Assembly (NCBI GenBank): GCA_963733395.1 | Contig: CAVTCZ010000003.1 | Span: 62,001 to 126,000 of the forward strand | DNA length: 64,000 nt | Direction: 5' to 3' | Origin: JADKAV01 sp963733395 | GTDB lineage: Bacteria; Actinomycetota; Actinomycetes; S36-B12; UBA10799 | Shown here: positions 1-8,258 of the stretch, piece after piece | How the letters are laid out: every line of letters begins with the position of its first letter | Position numbering within the stretch: the first letter of the stretch is position 1 | Notes under the pieces: generated by a model | Seen by the model: the letters and a program-made list of their open reading frames with translations, nothing else | What the model was told of the DNA's origin: nothing | Databases searched by the model: none | Translations under genes and position numbers: made by a program

Positions 1-147
1 CTGGTACTGGCAGGGCAGGTCGCACTGGCGGACTCGCCGGTACCGGCGTACTCGATGCTGGAGGCGGCGGGCGAGCGAGCCTTCGCGGACCCGGCGGGAG
101 CGCTGGCCGACCTGGCTGCCAGCGTCGCGGCTACCGTGGAATCGTGA
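1..147 (+). CDS. 3' end of an unidentified protein (N-terminus outside window)
   Basis: The first reading frame is open from base 1 to a TGA at 145-147 and encodes about 48 residues, rich in Ala and Leu with an amphipathic helical look, ending AASVAATVES. Its codon use matches the neighbouring genes. The stop overlaps the GTG start of the next small gene (GTGA at 144-147), so the two are probably cotranscribed. The fragment is too short to assign to a family. Confidence 0.6.
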   Translation: MVLAGQVALADSPVPAYSMLEAAGERAFADPAGALADLAASVAATVES

Positions 148-422
148 AATGGGTGCTGCTGGCGGCGATCGTGCTGCTGGTCTTGGACCGGCTTGCGCTG
201 GCCGCGGAGCGACGGGGATGGATCTACTACCGCAAGCGCAAGCCCACCTCCGGGTCGGCGTCAGCGGCCGCGTTCGGGGCCACGGCGGAGTTCCTGCAGC
301 CAGGCCAGCAGGTCGTGGTCGAGGAGCGCCTTCGCCGGCAGACGGTCCGCCCGACGCCTCAAGGGCGGCGAACCCCAGTAGGTGCCACCGCGCACGACTC
401 GGAGCGCCCGAACCAGCGGTAG
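144..422 (+). CDS. small single-pass membrane protein, DUF6191-like
   Basis: The 92-residue product begins with one hydrophobic segment (residues 3-20), followed by the basic stretch RRGWIYYRKRKP and a region reading AEFLQPGQQVVVEERLRR. This order, a membrane anchor then an aromatic/basic patch and an FLQPG-like motif, resembles short actinobacterial DUF6191 proteins of unknown function. The GTG start overlaps the stop of the upstream gene. The last 20 codons overlap the end of the convergent DCC-family gene at 359-703, so the true C-terminus may be shorter or hidden by an indel. Function unknown. Confidence 0.5.
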   Translation: MKWVLLAAIVLLVLDRLALAAERRGWIYYRKRKPTSGSASAAAFGATAEFLQPGQQVVVEERLRRQTVRPTPQGRRTPVGATAHDSERPNQR

Positions 423-703
423 CGGTTGGCTGCCACCCAGCGGTAGACCCGGTCCCGCAGCGGTTTGGGCACGACGAGGGCGACCCGCAGAAGTGGCCAG
501 GGCCAGCGCAGGTGCTTGAGCGCCTGCAGAGAGGCGTCGGAGTACGTGTACTCCCGGCCGCCGTCGATGACCGTCACGGTCTGCTGATCCGGCTCGGGAT
601 TCGCGACGAACGCCAGCGCCCCGGGCCGTTGCCAGCGGTCGAGGAAGCGCACGCTGGCGCTGCACAGGTTGCAGTACCCGTCGTAGACCACGGTGGCAGG
701 CAT
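359..703 (-). CDS. DCC-family thiol-disulfide oxidoreductase (DUF393)
   Basis: The 114-residue protein opens with VVYDGYCNLC, the DxxCxxC signature of the DCC (DUF393) family, and ends with the family-typical NRYRWFGR. These are small thioredoxin-like cytosolic proteins thought to do thiol-disulfide exchange; the substrate is unknown. I chose the ATG at 703 because the motif then lies a few residues from the N-terminus, as in relatives. The frame stays open upstream to 829, but that extension lacks homology-like character. It converges with, and overlaps by about 60 bp, the small membrane gene at 144-422. Confidence 0.8.
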   Translation of the reverse strand: MPATVVYDGYCNLCSASVRFLDRWQRPGALAFVANPEPDQQTVTVIDGGREYTYSDASLQALKHLRWPWPLLRVALVVPKPLRDRVYRWVAANRYRWFGRSESCAVAPTGVRRP

Positions 704-810
704 GGCTCCATGGTCACCGAGGCTCGGTGTGCGCGCCAGTCGGGTGGCGCGTGCTCGCGGGCCCGGGCTGCGCGATTGCGCGCCCGGCCATCTCGTTGCA
801 CTCTGAAGGC

Positions 811-1317
811 ATGGGGTTCGGCAGACCACGGCGCGATCCGGTGGGTCCGGGGCAGGAGTCGGTGTGGGACTACCCGCGGCCGCCGGCAGTAGTGCCCAGC
901 GACGAGGTGGTGCGGGTGGTGCACGCCGGCCACCTGCTCGCCGAGAGCAAGCGGACGCTGCGGGTGCTTGAGACCAGCCATGCTCCGGCGTACTACATCC
1001 CCGCAGCGGACGTGGACTGGACCCACCTGCGCGAGGTCGCGCATCGCACGGTGTGCGAGTACAAGGGCGTGGCCAGTTATGCCGATCTGCGGCTGCCGGG
1101 CAGCAGGCCTGTGCTGCAGGTCTGCTGGTGGTACCCGCGGCCGCAGCCGGGCTACGAGGACCTGACCAATGCGGTGTGCTTCTACCCGCAGCGGGTCGAC
1201 GTGTGCGAGGTCGCCGGCGAGGCGGTCACCCCGCTGCCGAGCCGCTTCTACGGGGACTGGCCGACCTCCCGCATCGTCGGTCCCTACAAGGGTGCGCCCG
1301 GAACCGAGTGGTGGTGA
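811..1317 (+). CDS. DUF427 domain protein
   Basis: The 168-residue product carries the DUF427 beta-tent pattern, with ESVWDYPRPP, HAGHLLAES, a YYIPAADVDW segment and CEYKGVASYADL. These motifs are standard in this common actinobacterial family of unknown function, which some authors link to nucleotidyltransferase-like or stress roles. I start it at the ATG at 811 rather than the upstream GTG at 727, because residues before MGFGRP are out of keeping with the family. It is separated by about 110 bp from the upstream divergent DCC-family gene, and a 120 bp gap follows. Confidence 0.85.
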   Translation: MGFGRPRRDPVGPGQESVWDYPRPPAVVPSDEVVRVVHAGHLLAESKRTLRVLETSHAPAYYIPAADVDWTHLREVAHRTVCEYKGVASYADLRLPGSRPVLQVCWWYPRPQPGYEDLTNAVCFYPQRVDVCEVAGEAVTPLPSRFYGDWPTSRIVGPYKGAPGTEWW

Positions 1318-1440
1318 AGCCGCCTCCTCGCAGCGGTGAGCGAAAGTCCTGTTGGGGAGCCAAGAACGGGCCGATTCTCACTCCCGAGTAGACACGTTCC
1401 ATCTGGGGTTGCCGCCCCCGCGATCCCTATGCTGCTGCCC

Positions 1441-2095
1441 GTGGACCACACGCTGTCGATCGTGCTGCCACTGGCCTGGGCGCGGCGGTCAGTCCCACGC
1501 TGCTGACTCTGCAACTGCTCATCCTGGCCGGGGCCCGCGATCAGAAGAAACGGGCCTGGGCCATGTGCGCAGGTTCGGCGGTCGTGTTGTTCGGCTACAT
1601 GCTCGTGCTGACCACCATCGCGCGGGGCATCGACCTCGCGACCGACGATCAGAGCGATGCGATGAGCGCGCGGTGAAACTGCTCGCCGCGGCGCTGCTTG
1701 CTGCTGCTCGGGCTGCGGTCACTGCGCCACCGGCACGACCCGCCGAAGCCGCCCAACGAGAAGCTGCGGGAGGCCAAGCCGCGCTTGTTCTTCGGGGTCG
1801 GCGCCGGGGCGATGCTGGGTAACGCCTCCTCGCTGGTGCTCGTGCTGCCGGCCGCGCACATCACGGTCGACGTCGGGGCTACCAGCCGAACGAGCAGTCA
1901 TTGCTGCTCGGCATGGTCTTCGTCATCACGCTGTTGCCCGTCCTGCTGCCGGTGCTGTCCGCCACCCTGCTGGGTCATCGCGCCGATGCCGGCCTGGCGC
2001 GGATGAACCACATCGCGACGACCTACCAGCATCAGATCAACGCCGGGATCGCGTTCTTCTTCACAGCGCTGCTGGTGCTGTCCGCCCTGCGGTGA
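1441..2095 (+). pseudogene. GAP/SfLAP-family membrane protein, several frameshifts
   Basis: Pieces in all three frames join into one hydrophobic protein of about 218 residues. They begin with VDHTLSIVLPLAW (GTG 1441), continue with SPTLLTLQLLILAGARDQKK, then KPRLFFGVGAGAMLGNASS, and finish with LLLGMVFVITLLPVLLP. This is the layout of the six-helix GAP (Sap, sulfolipid-1-addressing protein-like) family, proposed to take part in export of lipids or small molecules. At least four indels are needed (near 1478, 1675, 1705 and 1885). The residues between breaks remain well conserved, so sequence error is as likely as decay. A possible second member of the family lies at 13086-13805. Confidence 0.6.
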
Positions 2096-2144
2096 GTCCT
2101 GCTGGTACTGGCCAAGAGCGCCGGAGCCTGCCACACTCTGGCCC

Positions 2145-3116
2145 GTGATCTGGAAGCGATCCCTGCTCTACCGGCTCTGGGTGGTCGGCGGCCTGGCGGC
2201 CATCGTCTTCATCGTCGTGCGGATCGGCCTGACCACCCAGCCCGGGGACGATCCGCCCTACGTCGTGTTCGGTGTGGCCATCGGCGTCTACCTGCTGGGC
2301 ATCATCATCATGCAGGGGGTGAGCCTGGCGCGCACCGATCCCACGCCTGCGGTCACACCCACCCCGGCCGGGGAACTGCCCAAGACCCCGGAGGGGATGC
2401 AGGCCATGCTGGCGCTGCCGGGTGCCGACGGGCAGCGTGCCCAACAGGGGGCGCAGCGCGCCCACCGGCAATCGATCGGCCTGTTCATCCCCACCGCGCT
2501 CATCGCGATCCTGTTGCCCCTCGGCGGCTACCTCTACATCTCCGGGACCGTGACCGGGGTCTGGCAACCGTTCGGCGAGACCGGCCCCGGCATCCCGGTG
2601 GCAGCGTTGCCGGGCCTGGCGATGGTGCTGGTCATGGCACTGCTGCTGCCGTTGAACATGAAGCGCGCGCGGGAGGCCGCCGACGACTACAACTCGGCTC
2701 TGGGCTTGCGGATCACGGCCACCCCGCGCTCGATCCTGCTGCCCCGCATCGGCACCGACGGCATCGGGCACCACATCGTCGGGCCGACCACGATGGAGGG
2801 GGTGCGGCACGGCCGCCCGGTCGTCGTCGACGCGTACTCGGGCAGCACCGCGGTGCTGGTGGCCACCCCGACCGAGCCGTTCCGGCTCACGGCCAAGGAC
2901 GGGCGGGTCCAGACCGACGGGCCGGCGCCGCCCTGGGTGCTTCAAGCCCTGGGCCGGGTGCCGTCGGACGCACGCTGGCACAAGGTGCGCGTGGAGGGTG
3001 GGCCCAGCGGTATCCGCGCGGATCGGAAGGGTTCGGCCCTGGACTCCGACTGGATGCTGGACCTGTGGCTGGCCGAGACGCTGGCTGACGCCGACACCGG
3101 ACGAACCGGCGCCTGA
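2145..3116 (+). CDS. four-helix membrane protein of unknown function
   Basis: The 323-residue protein has two hydrophobic helices near the N-terminus (about residues 10-30 and 40-60), a hydrophilic linker, two more helices (about 110-130 and 150-170), then a cytosolic C-terminal half of about 150 residues with an IGxDGIGHHIVGPTTMEG segment. I do not recognise the family. The C-terminal half looks like a small beta-rich domain, as in actinobacterial proteins that carry a PH-like or phosphoesterase-like module. The start is GTG 2145, about 50 bp after the previous gene. The exporter gene at 3135 follows after 18 bp, suggesting cotranscription. Confidence 0.7.
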   Translation: MIWKRSLLYRLWVVGGLAAIVFIVVRIGLTTQPGDDPPYVVFGVAIGVYLLGIIIMQGVSLARTDPTPAVTPTPAGELPKTPEGMQAMLALPGADGQRAQQGAQRAHRQSIGLFIPTALIAILLPLGGYLYISGTVTGVWQPFGETGPGIPVAALPGLAMVLVMALLLPLNMKRAREAADDYNSALGLRITATPRSILLPRIGTDGIGHHIVGPTTMEGVRHGRPVVVDAYSGSTAVLVATPTEPFRLTAKDGRVQTDGPAPPWVLQALGRVPSDARWHKVRVEGGPSGIRADRKGSALDSDWMLDLWLAETLADADTGRTGA

Positions 3117-3134
3117 GCGTGCCAAAGTGAGCGT

Positions 3135-4712
3135 GTGAGCACCACCGACACCGAGCCGAGTGCCCAGCCGACGCGGGCGGCCGCGGTGCTATGGACGCTG
3201 ATCGCGGTCGCGGGCGTGGCGAACCTCAACCTGGCCGTGGCCAATGTCGCGCTACCGTCCATCGGCCGGGCCTTCGACGCCAGCCAGACCTCGCTGAACA
3301 TGATCGCCGTGGGGTTCTCGCTGGGACTGGCGGGCTCGGTGTTGTACCTCGGCGCCGTCGGCGACCACTACGGGCGCAAGTTGTTGCTGCTGCTGGGGAC
3401 CGGCCTGTCCATCCCCGCGGCGCTGCTGGCCAGTTTCGCCTGGTCCGAGGGGGTGCTGATCGGCGCCCGCATCTTCGGCGGGGTCTGTGCCGGCATGGCG
3501 TACCCGACGACGCTGGCGTTGATCACCGCCTTGTGGGCCGACGGCCCGGCCCGCACCGCGGCCATCGCGAAGTGGTCGGCCATCGGCAGCGGTGTGATGG
3601 TGCTCGGGCCGCTGGCCGCAGGTTGGCTGCTGGAGAACTACTGGTGGGGTTCGGTGTTCCTCGTGACGGTGCCGCTGGCGGTGGCGGCGTTCGCGCTGGC
3701 CTGGCGTCTGGTCCCCGCGCATGTCAATGAGACCAGCGAACCGGTCGACCATCCCGGTGGGGTGCTGTCCGTGCTGATGATCGCGGCCCTGGTGCTGGCG
3801 ATCAACTTCGCCCCGGTTCCCAACGGGCTGACGCTGGCGCTGCTGTTCGGGGCGATCACGGTGGTCACGGCCGTGGCGTTCCTGATCCGGCAGCGGCGGG
3901 CGAAGAACCCGCTGTACGACCTCGACGTGGCCAAGCGGCGGTTGTTCTGGGTGGCTGCCGTGGCCGGGATCATCGTCTTCGGCACGCTCATGGGAACCAT
4001 GTACATCGGCCAGCAGTTCCTGCAGAACGTGCTCGGCTACAGCACGCTGGCGTCCGGGGCGTCGGTGATCCCGATGTCCATCGCGATGGTCGCCGTGGCC
4101 GCTCTCTCGGCGCGCATGGTCGGCAACCTGGGGTCGCGGCTGACGCTGATGATCGGCTACCTGTTCTTCCTGCTCGGCTTCGTGGTGATGCTGGTGCTCT
4201 GGGGGGAGCAGACCTCCTACTGGGCGATCGCGCTGGCGTACTCGCTGGTCGGTCTCGGGGTCGGCTTCGCGGGTACCCCGGCGTCGCACTCGCTGACGGC
4301 GTCGGTGCCGGTGCATCGGGCCGGCATGGCGTCCGGGACCGCCGATCTGCAACGCGACCTCGGCGGGGCCGTGATGCAATCGATCCTCGGCGCGCTGCTC
4401 ACTCTCGGTTACGCAACGGCCATGGCCTCCGCGGTGGCGCAGTCGCCGAACGCCGCGCAGGTGACCGACGACATCGAGTCGCAATTGCAGAAGTCGTTCG
4501 CCGGTGCCGAGGCGGTCGCGCAGCAGTACCCGCAGTACGCCCAAGCCATCGTGGAAGCGGCCAAAGAGTCCTTTTTGCAGGGTGCGAACTGGGCATATGC
4601 TGCAGGGATCGTAGCCATACTGGTCGGCGCTGCGGTGACCTGGTTCTGCTATCCGAACAAGGTCGGTGAACAGGCGTTGCTCGGGCAGTACGAGCAGCAG
4701 GACGCAGCCTGA
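3135..4712 (+). CDS. MFS multidrug exporter, DHA2 type (14 helices)
   Basis: The 525-residue inner membrane protein has the hydrophobic profile of a 14-helix DHA2 drug:H+ antiporter. Visible signatures are LAVANVALPSIGRAF in helix 1, GAVGDHYGRKLLLL after helix 2 (motif A, D-x-x-GR-K) and a proline/glycine-rich helix 5 region (GPLAAGWLLENYWWGSVF, motif C-like). A 60-residue Ala/Gln-rich extracytoplasmic loop (AVAQSPNAAQ to EAAKESF) precedes the last helix, as is usual in this group. GTG start at 3135. Substrate unknown; no regulator gene is adjacent. A second DHA2-type transporter is at 45441-46964. Confidence 0.85.
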   Translation: MSTTDTEPSAQPTRAAAVLWTLIAVAGVANLNLAVANVALPSIGRAFDASQTSLNMIAVGFSLGLAGSVLYLGAVGDHYGRKLLLLLGTGLSIPAALLASFAWSEGVLIGARIFGGVCAGMAYPTTLALITALWADGPARTAAIAKWSAIGSGVMVLGPLAAGWLLENYWWGSVFLVTVPLAVAAFALAWRLVPAHVNETSEPVDHPGGVLSVLMIAALVLAINFAPVPNGLTLALLFGAITVVTAVAFLIRQRRAKNPLYDLDVAKRRLFWVAAVAGIIVFGTLMGTMYIGQQFLQNVLGYSTLASGASVIPMSIAMVAVAALSARMVGNLGSRLTLMIGYLFFLLGFVVMLVLWGEQTSYWAIALAYSLVGLGVGFAGTPASHSLTASVPVHRAGMASGTADLQRDLGGAVMQSILGALLTLGYATAMASAVAQSPNAAQVTDDIESQLQKSFAGAEAVAQQYPQYAQAIVEAAKESFLQGANWAYAAGIVAILVGAAVTWFCYPNKVGEQALLGQYEQQDAA

Positions 4713-4784
4713 CCGGGCACAATCACCGGATCGGGTGACCCGCCAACCGGCGCTGACGGCCTGCCCGCCCGTACCCTTCTTGAC

Positions 4785-6413
4785 GTGGGTTGGCAATGGA
4801 GCACATACGGCCTGGCGCTGCTCATGGCCGCCTGCTTCATGGTCATCGCACTGGTCATGGTGTGGCCCCGACGGCGTGCTGTCGGGCGGCCGGCCGCTGG
4901 TCGGACTGCTGGTGGCGATGCTGGTGTGGACCTTCGCCTACGCCTTCGAAGCGATGGTGGTCGCGATCCCGGCGAAGATCTTCTTCGGGACTCTGGGCTA
5001 CCCGGGGGCCATGAGCGTGCCGGTGTTCTTCTTCCTGTTCGTGTCGAGTACACCCAGAGCGAGCGGTGGGCTCCGTCGCCGCGCTGGCTGTTGTGGATCG
5101 TGCCGGTGTTCTGTGTCACCGCCGCCGCGACCAACGCCGTGCACCACGAGTTGTGGACGCAGTTCGTCATGGAGCCCGGCAACATCCTGCTCTACAAGCA
5201 TGGGCCGATCTTCTTCCTGGTCATCGGCTACAGCTACTTGCTCCTGCTGGCCAGCCTGGCGATCGTGGTGGGTGCGTTCGGCCGGCACGACGGCAGCTAC
5301 CGGGGGCAGTTCGCCGCCGTGCTGCTGTTCGCCGTCTTCCCGATCGCCGGCTCGGTCGCGTATGTGTTCGGCTTCAGTCCCTTCCCCGCCCAGGACCCGG
5401 CTCCGATCGCGTTCGCGCTGACCGCGGTGGGGCTCACGTGGAGCCTGCTGCGGCAGGGCCTGTTGACCGTGGTTCCGATCGCGCAGGAGTCGGTGCTGCA
5501 GAACCTGCACGATGCGGTGCTGGTCCTCGATTCGGCCAACCGGGTGGCATTGGCCAACAGGGCATTCTTCCAATGGCTGGGCATCCACGACCGAGGCATC
5601 GTGGGTCTGCCTGTGAGCGAGGTGCTCAAGCCCTGGCCGGCGCTGCTGCAGACCGTGGACAGCGACCTCGACGACACCGACGTGTTCATCGATCACCCCA
5701 CCACCCGGTACGTGGACGTGCGGCGGGCGGTGGTGACCGACGAGCGCGGCCGGATGCGCGGGCGGGTGCTGGTGCTGCGCGACATCAACGACCTGCGCCT
5801 GACCGACCTCGAGTTGCGCGACGCCAACGAGAAACTGACCGCACAGCTGGTCACCATCCAGACGCTGCAGGACGGACTGCGCGAGCAGGCGCTGCGGGAT
5901 CCGCTGACCGGGTTGTACAACCGCCGGTACCTCGAGGAGACCATCGGCCGCGAACTCGCGCGCGCCGAGCGGGAGGGGGCGCCGCTGAGCCTGCTCATGA
6001 TCGACCTCGACCATTTCAAGAACCTCAACGACGAGCACGGCCACGCGGCCGGCGACCAGGTGCTGAGATGGTTCGGCGACCTGGTGCGCACGAAGTTGCG
6101 CCCGGGCGACATCGCCTGCCGCTACGGCGGCGAGGAGTTCGTGGTGCTGATGCCCTCGGCTCCCGAGCACGCGGCCTTCGAACGGGCAGAGGAGATCCGC
6201 ACCGCGTTGACCCCGCTGGTGCGCACCGCCTCCGGCAACCGCTTCATGAACGTCACGTTGTCCGCCGGTCTGGCGGTGTCGCCGGTCGACGCCACCACGT
6301 CCAGCGAGTTGCGCCGATGCGCCGATGTCGCGCTCTACGCGGCCAAGCGGGCCGGCCGCAACCAGACACTGGCGTACAGCGCCCGGATGAGCGCTCGCAG
6401 CGACAGTCGGTGA
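4785..6413 (+). CDS. membrane-bound diguanylate cyclase (7TM-PAS-GGDEF)
   Basis: It makes cyclic di-GMP from two GTP. The N-terminal 220 residues form about seven membrane helices of the histidine-kinase-type 7TM sensor, followed by a PAS domain (about 230-340), a short coiled coil and a GGDEF domain (from DPLTGLYNRRYLEE). The active site is RYGGEEF, and RPGD five residues earlier is a product-inhibition I-site. The frame is open throughout, but residues about 29-88 are nonsense. The other forward frame supplies LVWTFAYAFEAMVVAIP and FFGTLGYPGAM over the same stretch, so two compensating indels near 4870 and 5045 scramble one helix pair. The GTG start at 4785 gives MGWQWSTYGL, typical of this sensor. 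Confidence 0.85.
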   Translation: MGWQWSTYGLALLMAACFMVIALVMVWPRRRAVGRPAAGRTAGGDAGVDLRLRLRSDGGRDPGEDLLRDSGLPGGHERAGVLLPVRVEYTQSERWAPSPRWLLWIVPVFCVTAAATNAVHHELWTQFVMEPGNILLYKHGPIFFLVIGYSYLLLLASLAIVVGAFGRHDGSYRGQFAAVLLFAVFPIAGSVAYVFGFSPFPAQDPAPIAFALTAVGLTWSLLRQGLLTVVPIAQESVLQNLHDAVLVLDSANRVALANRAFFQWLGIHDRGIVGLPVSEVLKPWPALLQTVDSDLDDTDVFIDHPTTRYVDVRRAVVTDERGRMRGRVLVLRDINDLRLTDLELRDANEKLTAQLVTIQTLQDGLREQALRDPLTGLYNRRYLEETIGRELARAEREGAPLSLLMIDLDHFKNLNDEHGHAAGDQVLRWFGDLVRTKLRPGDIACRYGGEEFVVLMPSAPEHAAFERAEEIRTALTPLVRTASGNRFMNVTLSAGLAVSPVDATTSSELRRCADVALYAAKRAGRNQTLAYSARMSARSDSR

Positions 6414-6416
6414 GCC

Positions 6417-7115
6417 TCAGGGCTGCGGCGGTCCCCAGAAGAACATGTCGAACCGGTTGGCGCCGGCTGCCACGGCTTCGGCGTACATGAACGCGCCGTT
6501 GTAGAGCGGCGCGTTGAGAATGATGCCGTCCAGTCCGTCCGGCACCAGTTCGTGCAACTCGTGCAGGTCGTCGAGATGGGCGATGCCGCCGTCGGCCACG
6601 ACCTTGCTGTCGGTCTGCTCGCAGAACTCCTTGAGCAGATGCCGGTCCCCGTGGCGCCAGTGGTGGTGGGTGGCCACGTCGCGCACGACGTAGCGGGTGC
6701 AGCCGGCTTGGTCGAGTGTCACCCGGACGTCGAACACGTCGGGCTCCCGGATGTCCATCCCGACGGCCAGCAGGTCGCCGTGGGCGGCCAGTGCGTTCTG
6801 GGTCCAGGTGAGGTCGGTCGGCTCGATGACGATCCGGCTGGGCTTGGCGTGCAGCGCCGCCTCGAGTTTGGCCTGGGAGTCGATGCTCGAGGCCAGTTGC
6901 ACATGGGCGCCGGTGGCACGGGCGATGGCGGCGTAGTGGGTGTCGCCGGGGTCGGTGTCCACGACGTGCACCCAGGCGGCTCCTTGCTCGGCCCACGCGG
7001 CGATGGCTTGTTCGGGGGTCCCGTACTCGGGGTCGGTCCCGGGCACGTACGGCAGTTGCGCCTGGCCTTGGGAAACGGTGACCTGCGGAAGGAGCGCCAA
7101 CGGGTACAGAGTCAT
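6417..7115 (-). CDS. HisA/HisF-like TIM-barrel protein (PriA-like paralogue)
   Basis: The 232-residue product has the half-barrel repeats of the HisA/PriA family: AAWVHVVDTD after the first strand, HVQLASSID, and VVADGGIAHLDDLHEL near the second phosphate-binding site. True HisA/PriA isomerises ProFAR in histidine synthesis, sometimes also PRA in tryptophan synthesis. Here no his or trp genes are near, and the typical first catalytic segment (hydrophobic strand-LDLVDG) is replaced by LLPQVTVSQGQAQ, so a divergent paralogue is more likely than the biosynthetic enzyme. The gene runs tail-to-tail against the cyclase gene with 3 bp between stops. Confidence 0.7.
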   Translation of the reverse strand: MTLYPLALLPQVTVSQGQAQLPYVPGTDPEYGTPEQAIAAWAEQGAAWVHVVDTDPGDTHYAAIARATGAHVQLASSIDSQAKLEAALHAKPSRIVIEPTDLTWTQNALAAHGDLLAVGMDIREPDVFDVRVTLDQAGCTRYVVRDVATHHHWRHGDRHLLKEFCEQTDSKVVADGGIAHLDDLHELHELVPDGLDGIILNAPLYNGAFMYAEAVAAGANRFDMFFWGPPQP

Positions 7116-7225
7116 GGGCCCAGCCTAATGGCCGCGGGTGTGGGTCCGTCGGGGGCGAGGTGCAGAATCGCTGGCGGGTGAGTGGTCCGGCGGACGCTTG
7201 GTTGGAGGCCCAACCTCGGGCGGCG

Positions 7226-7633
7226 TCAATCCGCCGGCGGGCGCCTACGGGTGGCCTTGATCTGCGACCGCTTGCGCTTGGCGTCGAGCCGGCGGGTGAC
7301 CGAGGCCCCGGTGGGCCGGGTGCGTCGGCGGCGCTTGCGGGGTGCCAGGGCGGAGGCCACCTTGCGCGCCAACCGGTGCCGCGCGGCCTGCCGGTTCTGC
7401 AGTTGGGAGCGGTGTTCGGAGGCAGTGATGACGAAGGCGGTGCGCAACAAGTGCCGTTGCTGCGCGGTGAGTACGTGGGAGCCGCGCGGGTCCCAGACGA
7501 GCTCCACGCGGGAATCGGAGGTGTTCACCGACTGCCCGCCCGGTCCCGACGAGCGGCTGAACCGCCATTGCAGTTCCGTGGCGGGGATGGTCAGCGACTC
7601 GGTGACGAACAGGTCGGAGGTGGGATCAGTCAT
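7226..7633 (-). CDS. arfB: peptidyl-tRNA hydrolase ArfB (ribosome rescue)
   Basis: The 135-residue protein carries the release-factor GGQ signature in SSGPGGQSVNTSDSRVEL and the basic C-terminal tail (RKRRRRTRPTGASVTRR to KRKRSQIKATRRRPP) that in ArfB/YaeJ enters the empty mRNA channel. It hydrolyses peptidyl-tRNA on ribosomes stalled without a stop codon. Length and domain order match the family. The ATG at 7633 overlaps the end of the cyclo-ligase gene by 8 bp, so the two are translationally linked. Confidence 0.92.
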   Translation of the reverse strand: MTDPTSDLFVTESLTIPATELQWRFSRSSGPGGQSVNTSDSRVELVWDPRGSHVLTAQQRHLLRTAFVITASEHRSQLQNRQAARHRLARKVASALAPRKRRRRTRPTGASVTRRLDAKRKRSQIKATRRRPPAD

Positions 7634-8138
7634 CGGCGATCACCCACGCGTCGACGCCGATGTCGTGGGGTTGCGCCGGCACCTCGTCGAGGACCTCACC
7701 GGACCAGACGAGCGCGACGGTCCGGGCCTGCGGCTGGGTGGGGAGGAACCGGTCGTAGTAGCCGCCGCCCTGCCCGAGCCGGCGGCCGTGGCGGTCGACC
7801 GCCAGTGCGGGGACCACGACCGCGGCCACGGTCGGCAGAACCGTGGCGTCGCTGCGGCTGGCGTGGCCGGGCACGCCCCAAGCGTCCCATGGCCGGGAGT
7901 CGGTCGCGAGGACCCAGTCGAGCCGGCCGCCGGGTGCGGCGACGGGCAGGAAGACCGTGTCCCCGCGGGCCAGCAGCGCCTCGATGACCGGTTCCGTGGG
8001 CGGTTCGCCGGGAAGCGCGACGTAGACGCAGACGACTCCGCGCGGGATCGCGGCGAGAACCCGCGCCGGGAAGTCGTCGCTGGGGTGACGTCCGCTGCGC
8101 TCAGCGCGGATCCGTCGACGCAGATCCCGCTTGTCCAT
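7626..8138 (-). CDS. 5-formyltetrahydrofolate cyclo-ligase
   Basis: It converts 5-formyl-THF to 5,10-methenyl-THF with ATP. The 170-residue product starts MDKRDLRRRIRAER, the usual basic N-terminal helix, and has the diagnostic LGQGGGYYDRFL phosphate/folate loop, followed by ALVWSGEVLDEVPAQPHD. I chose the ATG at 8138; the frame is open to 8198 but the extra residues do not fit the family. It lies head-to-tail with arfB with an 8 bp overlap. Confidence 0.92.
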   Translation of the reverse strand: MDKRDLRRRIRAERSGRHPSDDFPARVLAAIPRGVVCVYVALPGEPPTEPVIEALLARGDTVFLPVAAPGGRLDWVLATDSRPWDAWGVPGHASRSDATVLPTVAAVVVPALAVDRHGRRLGQGGGYYDRFLPTQPQARTVALVWSGEVLDEVPAQPHDIGVDAWVIADD

Positions 8139-8193
8139 AGCGGCAAGGCTAATCGGCGCCGGGGCGGCTGGGCGCCACCTCAGAACCCCGGGG

Positions 8194-8254
8194 GCCATGT
8201 TTGTGACGCAGGCGCCACTGAGCTGAGTTGCCGCTGGATCACAAAGATGGTGGC
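8194..8254. repeat. imperfect inverted repeat between helicase and cyclo-ligase genes
   Basis: CCATGTTTGTGA (8195-8206) is mirrored by TCACAAAGATGG (8239-8250) with one mismatch, and the interior holds further partial symmetry (GGCGCCACTGAG, CTGAGTTGCCGC). A direct copy of GGCGCCAC also occurs at 8171. Both flanking genes are on the minus strand, so the hairpin sits just after the helicase stop and could act as its terminator. No U-tract is visible. Confidence 0.5.
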
Positions 8255-8258
8255 GGCC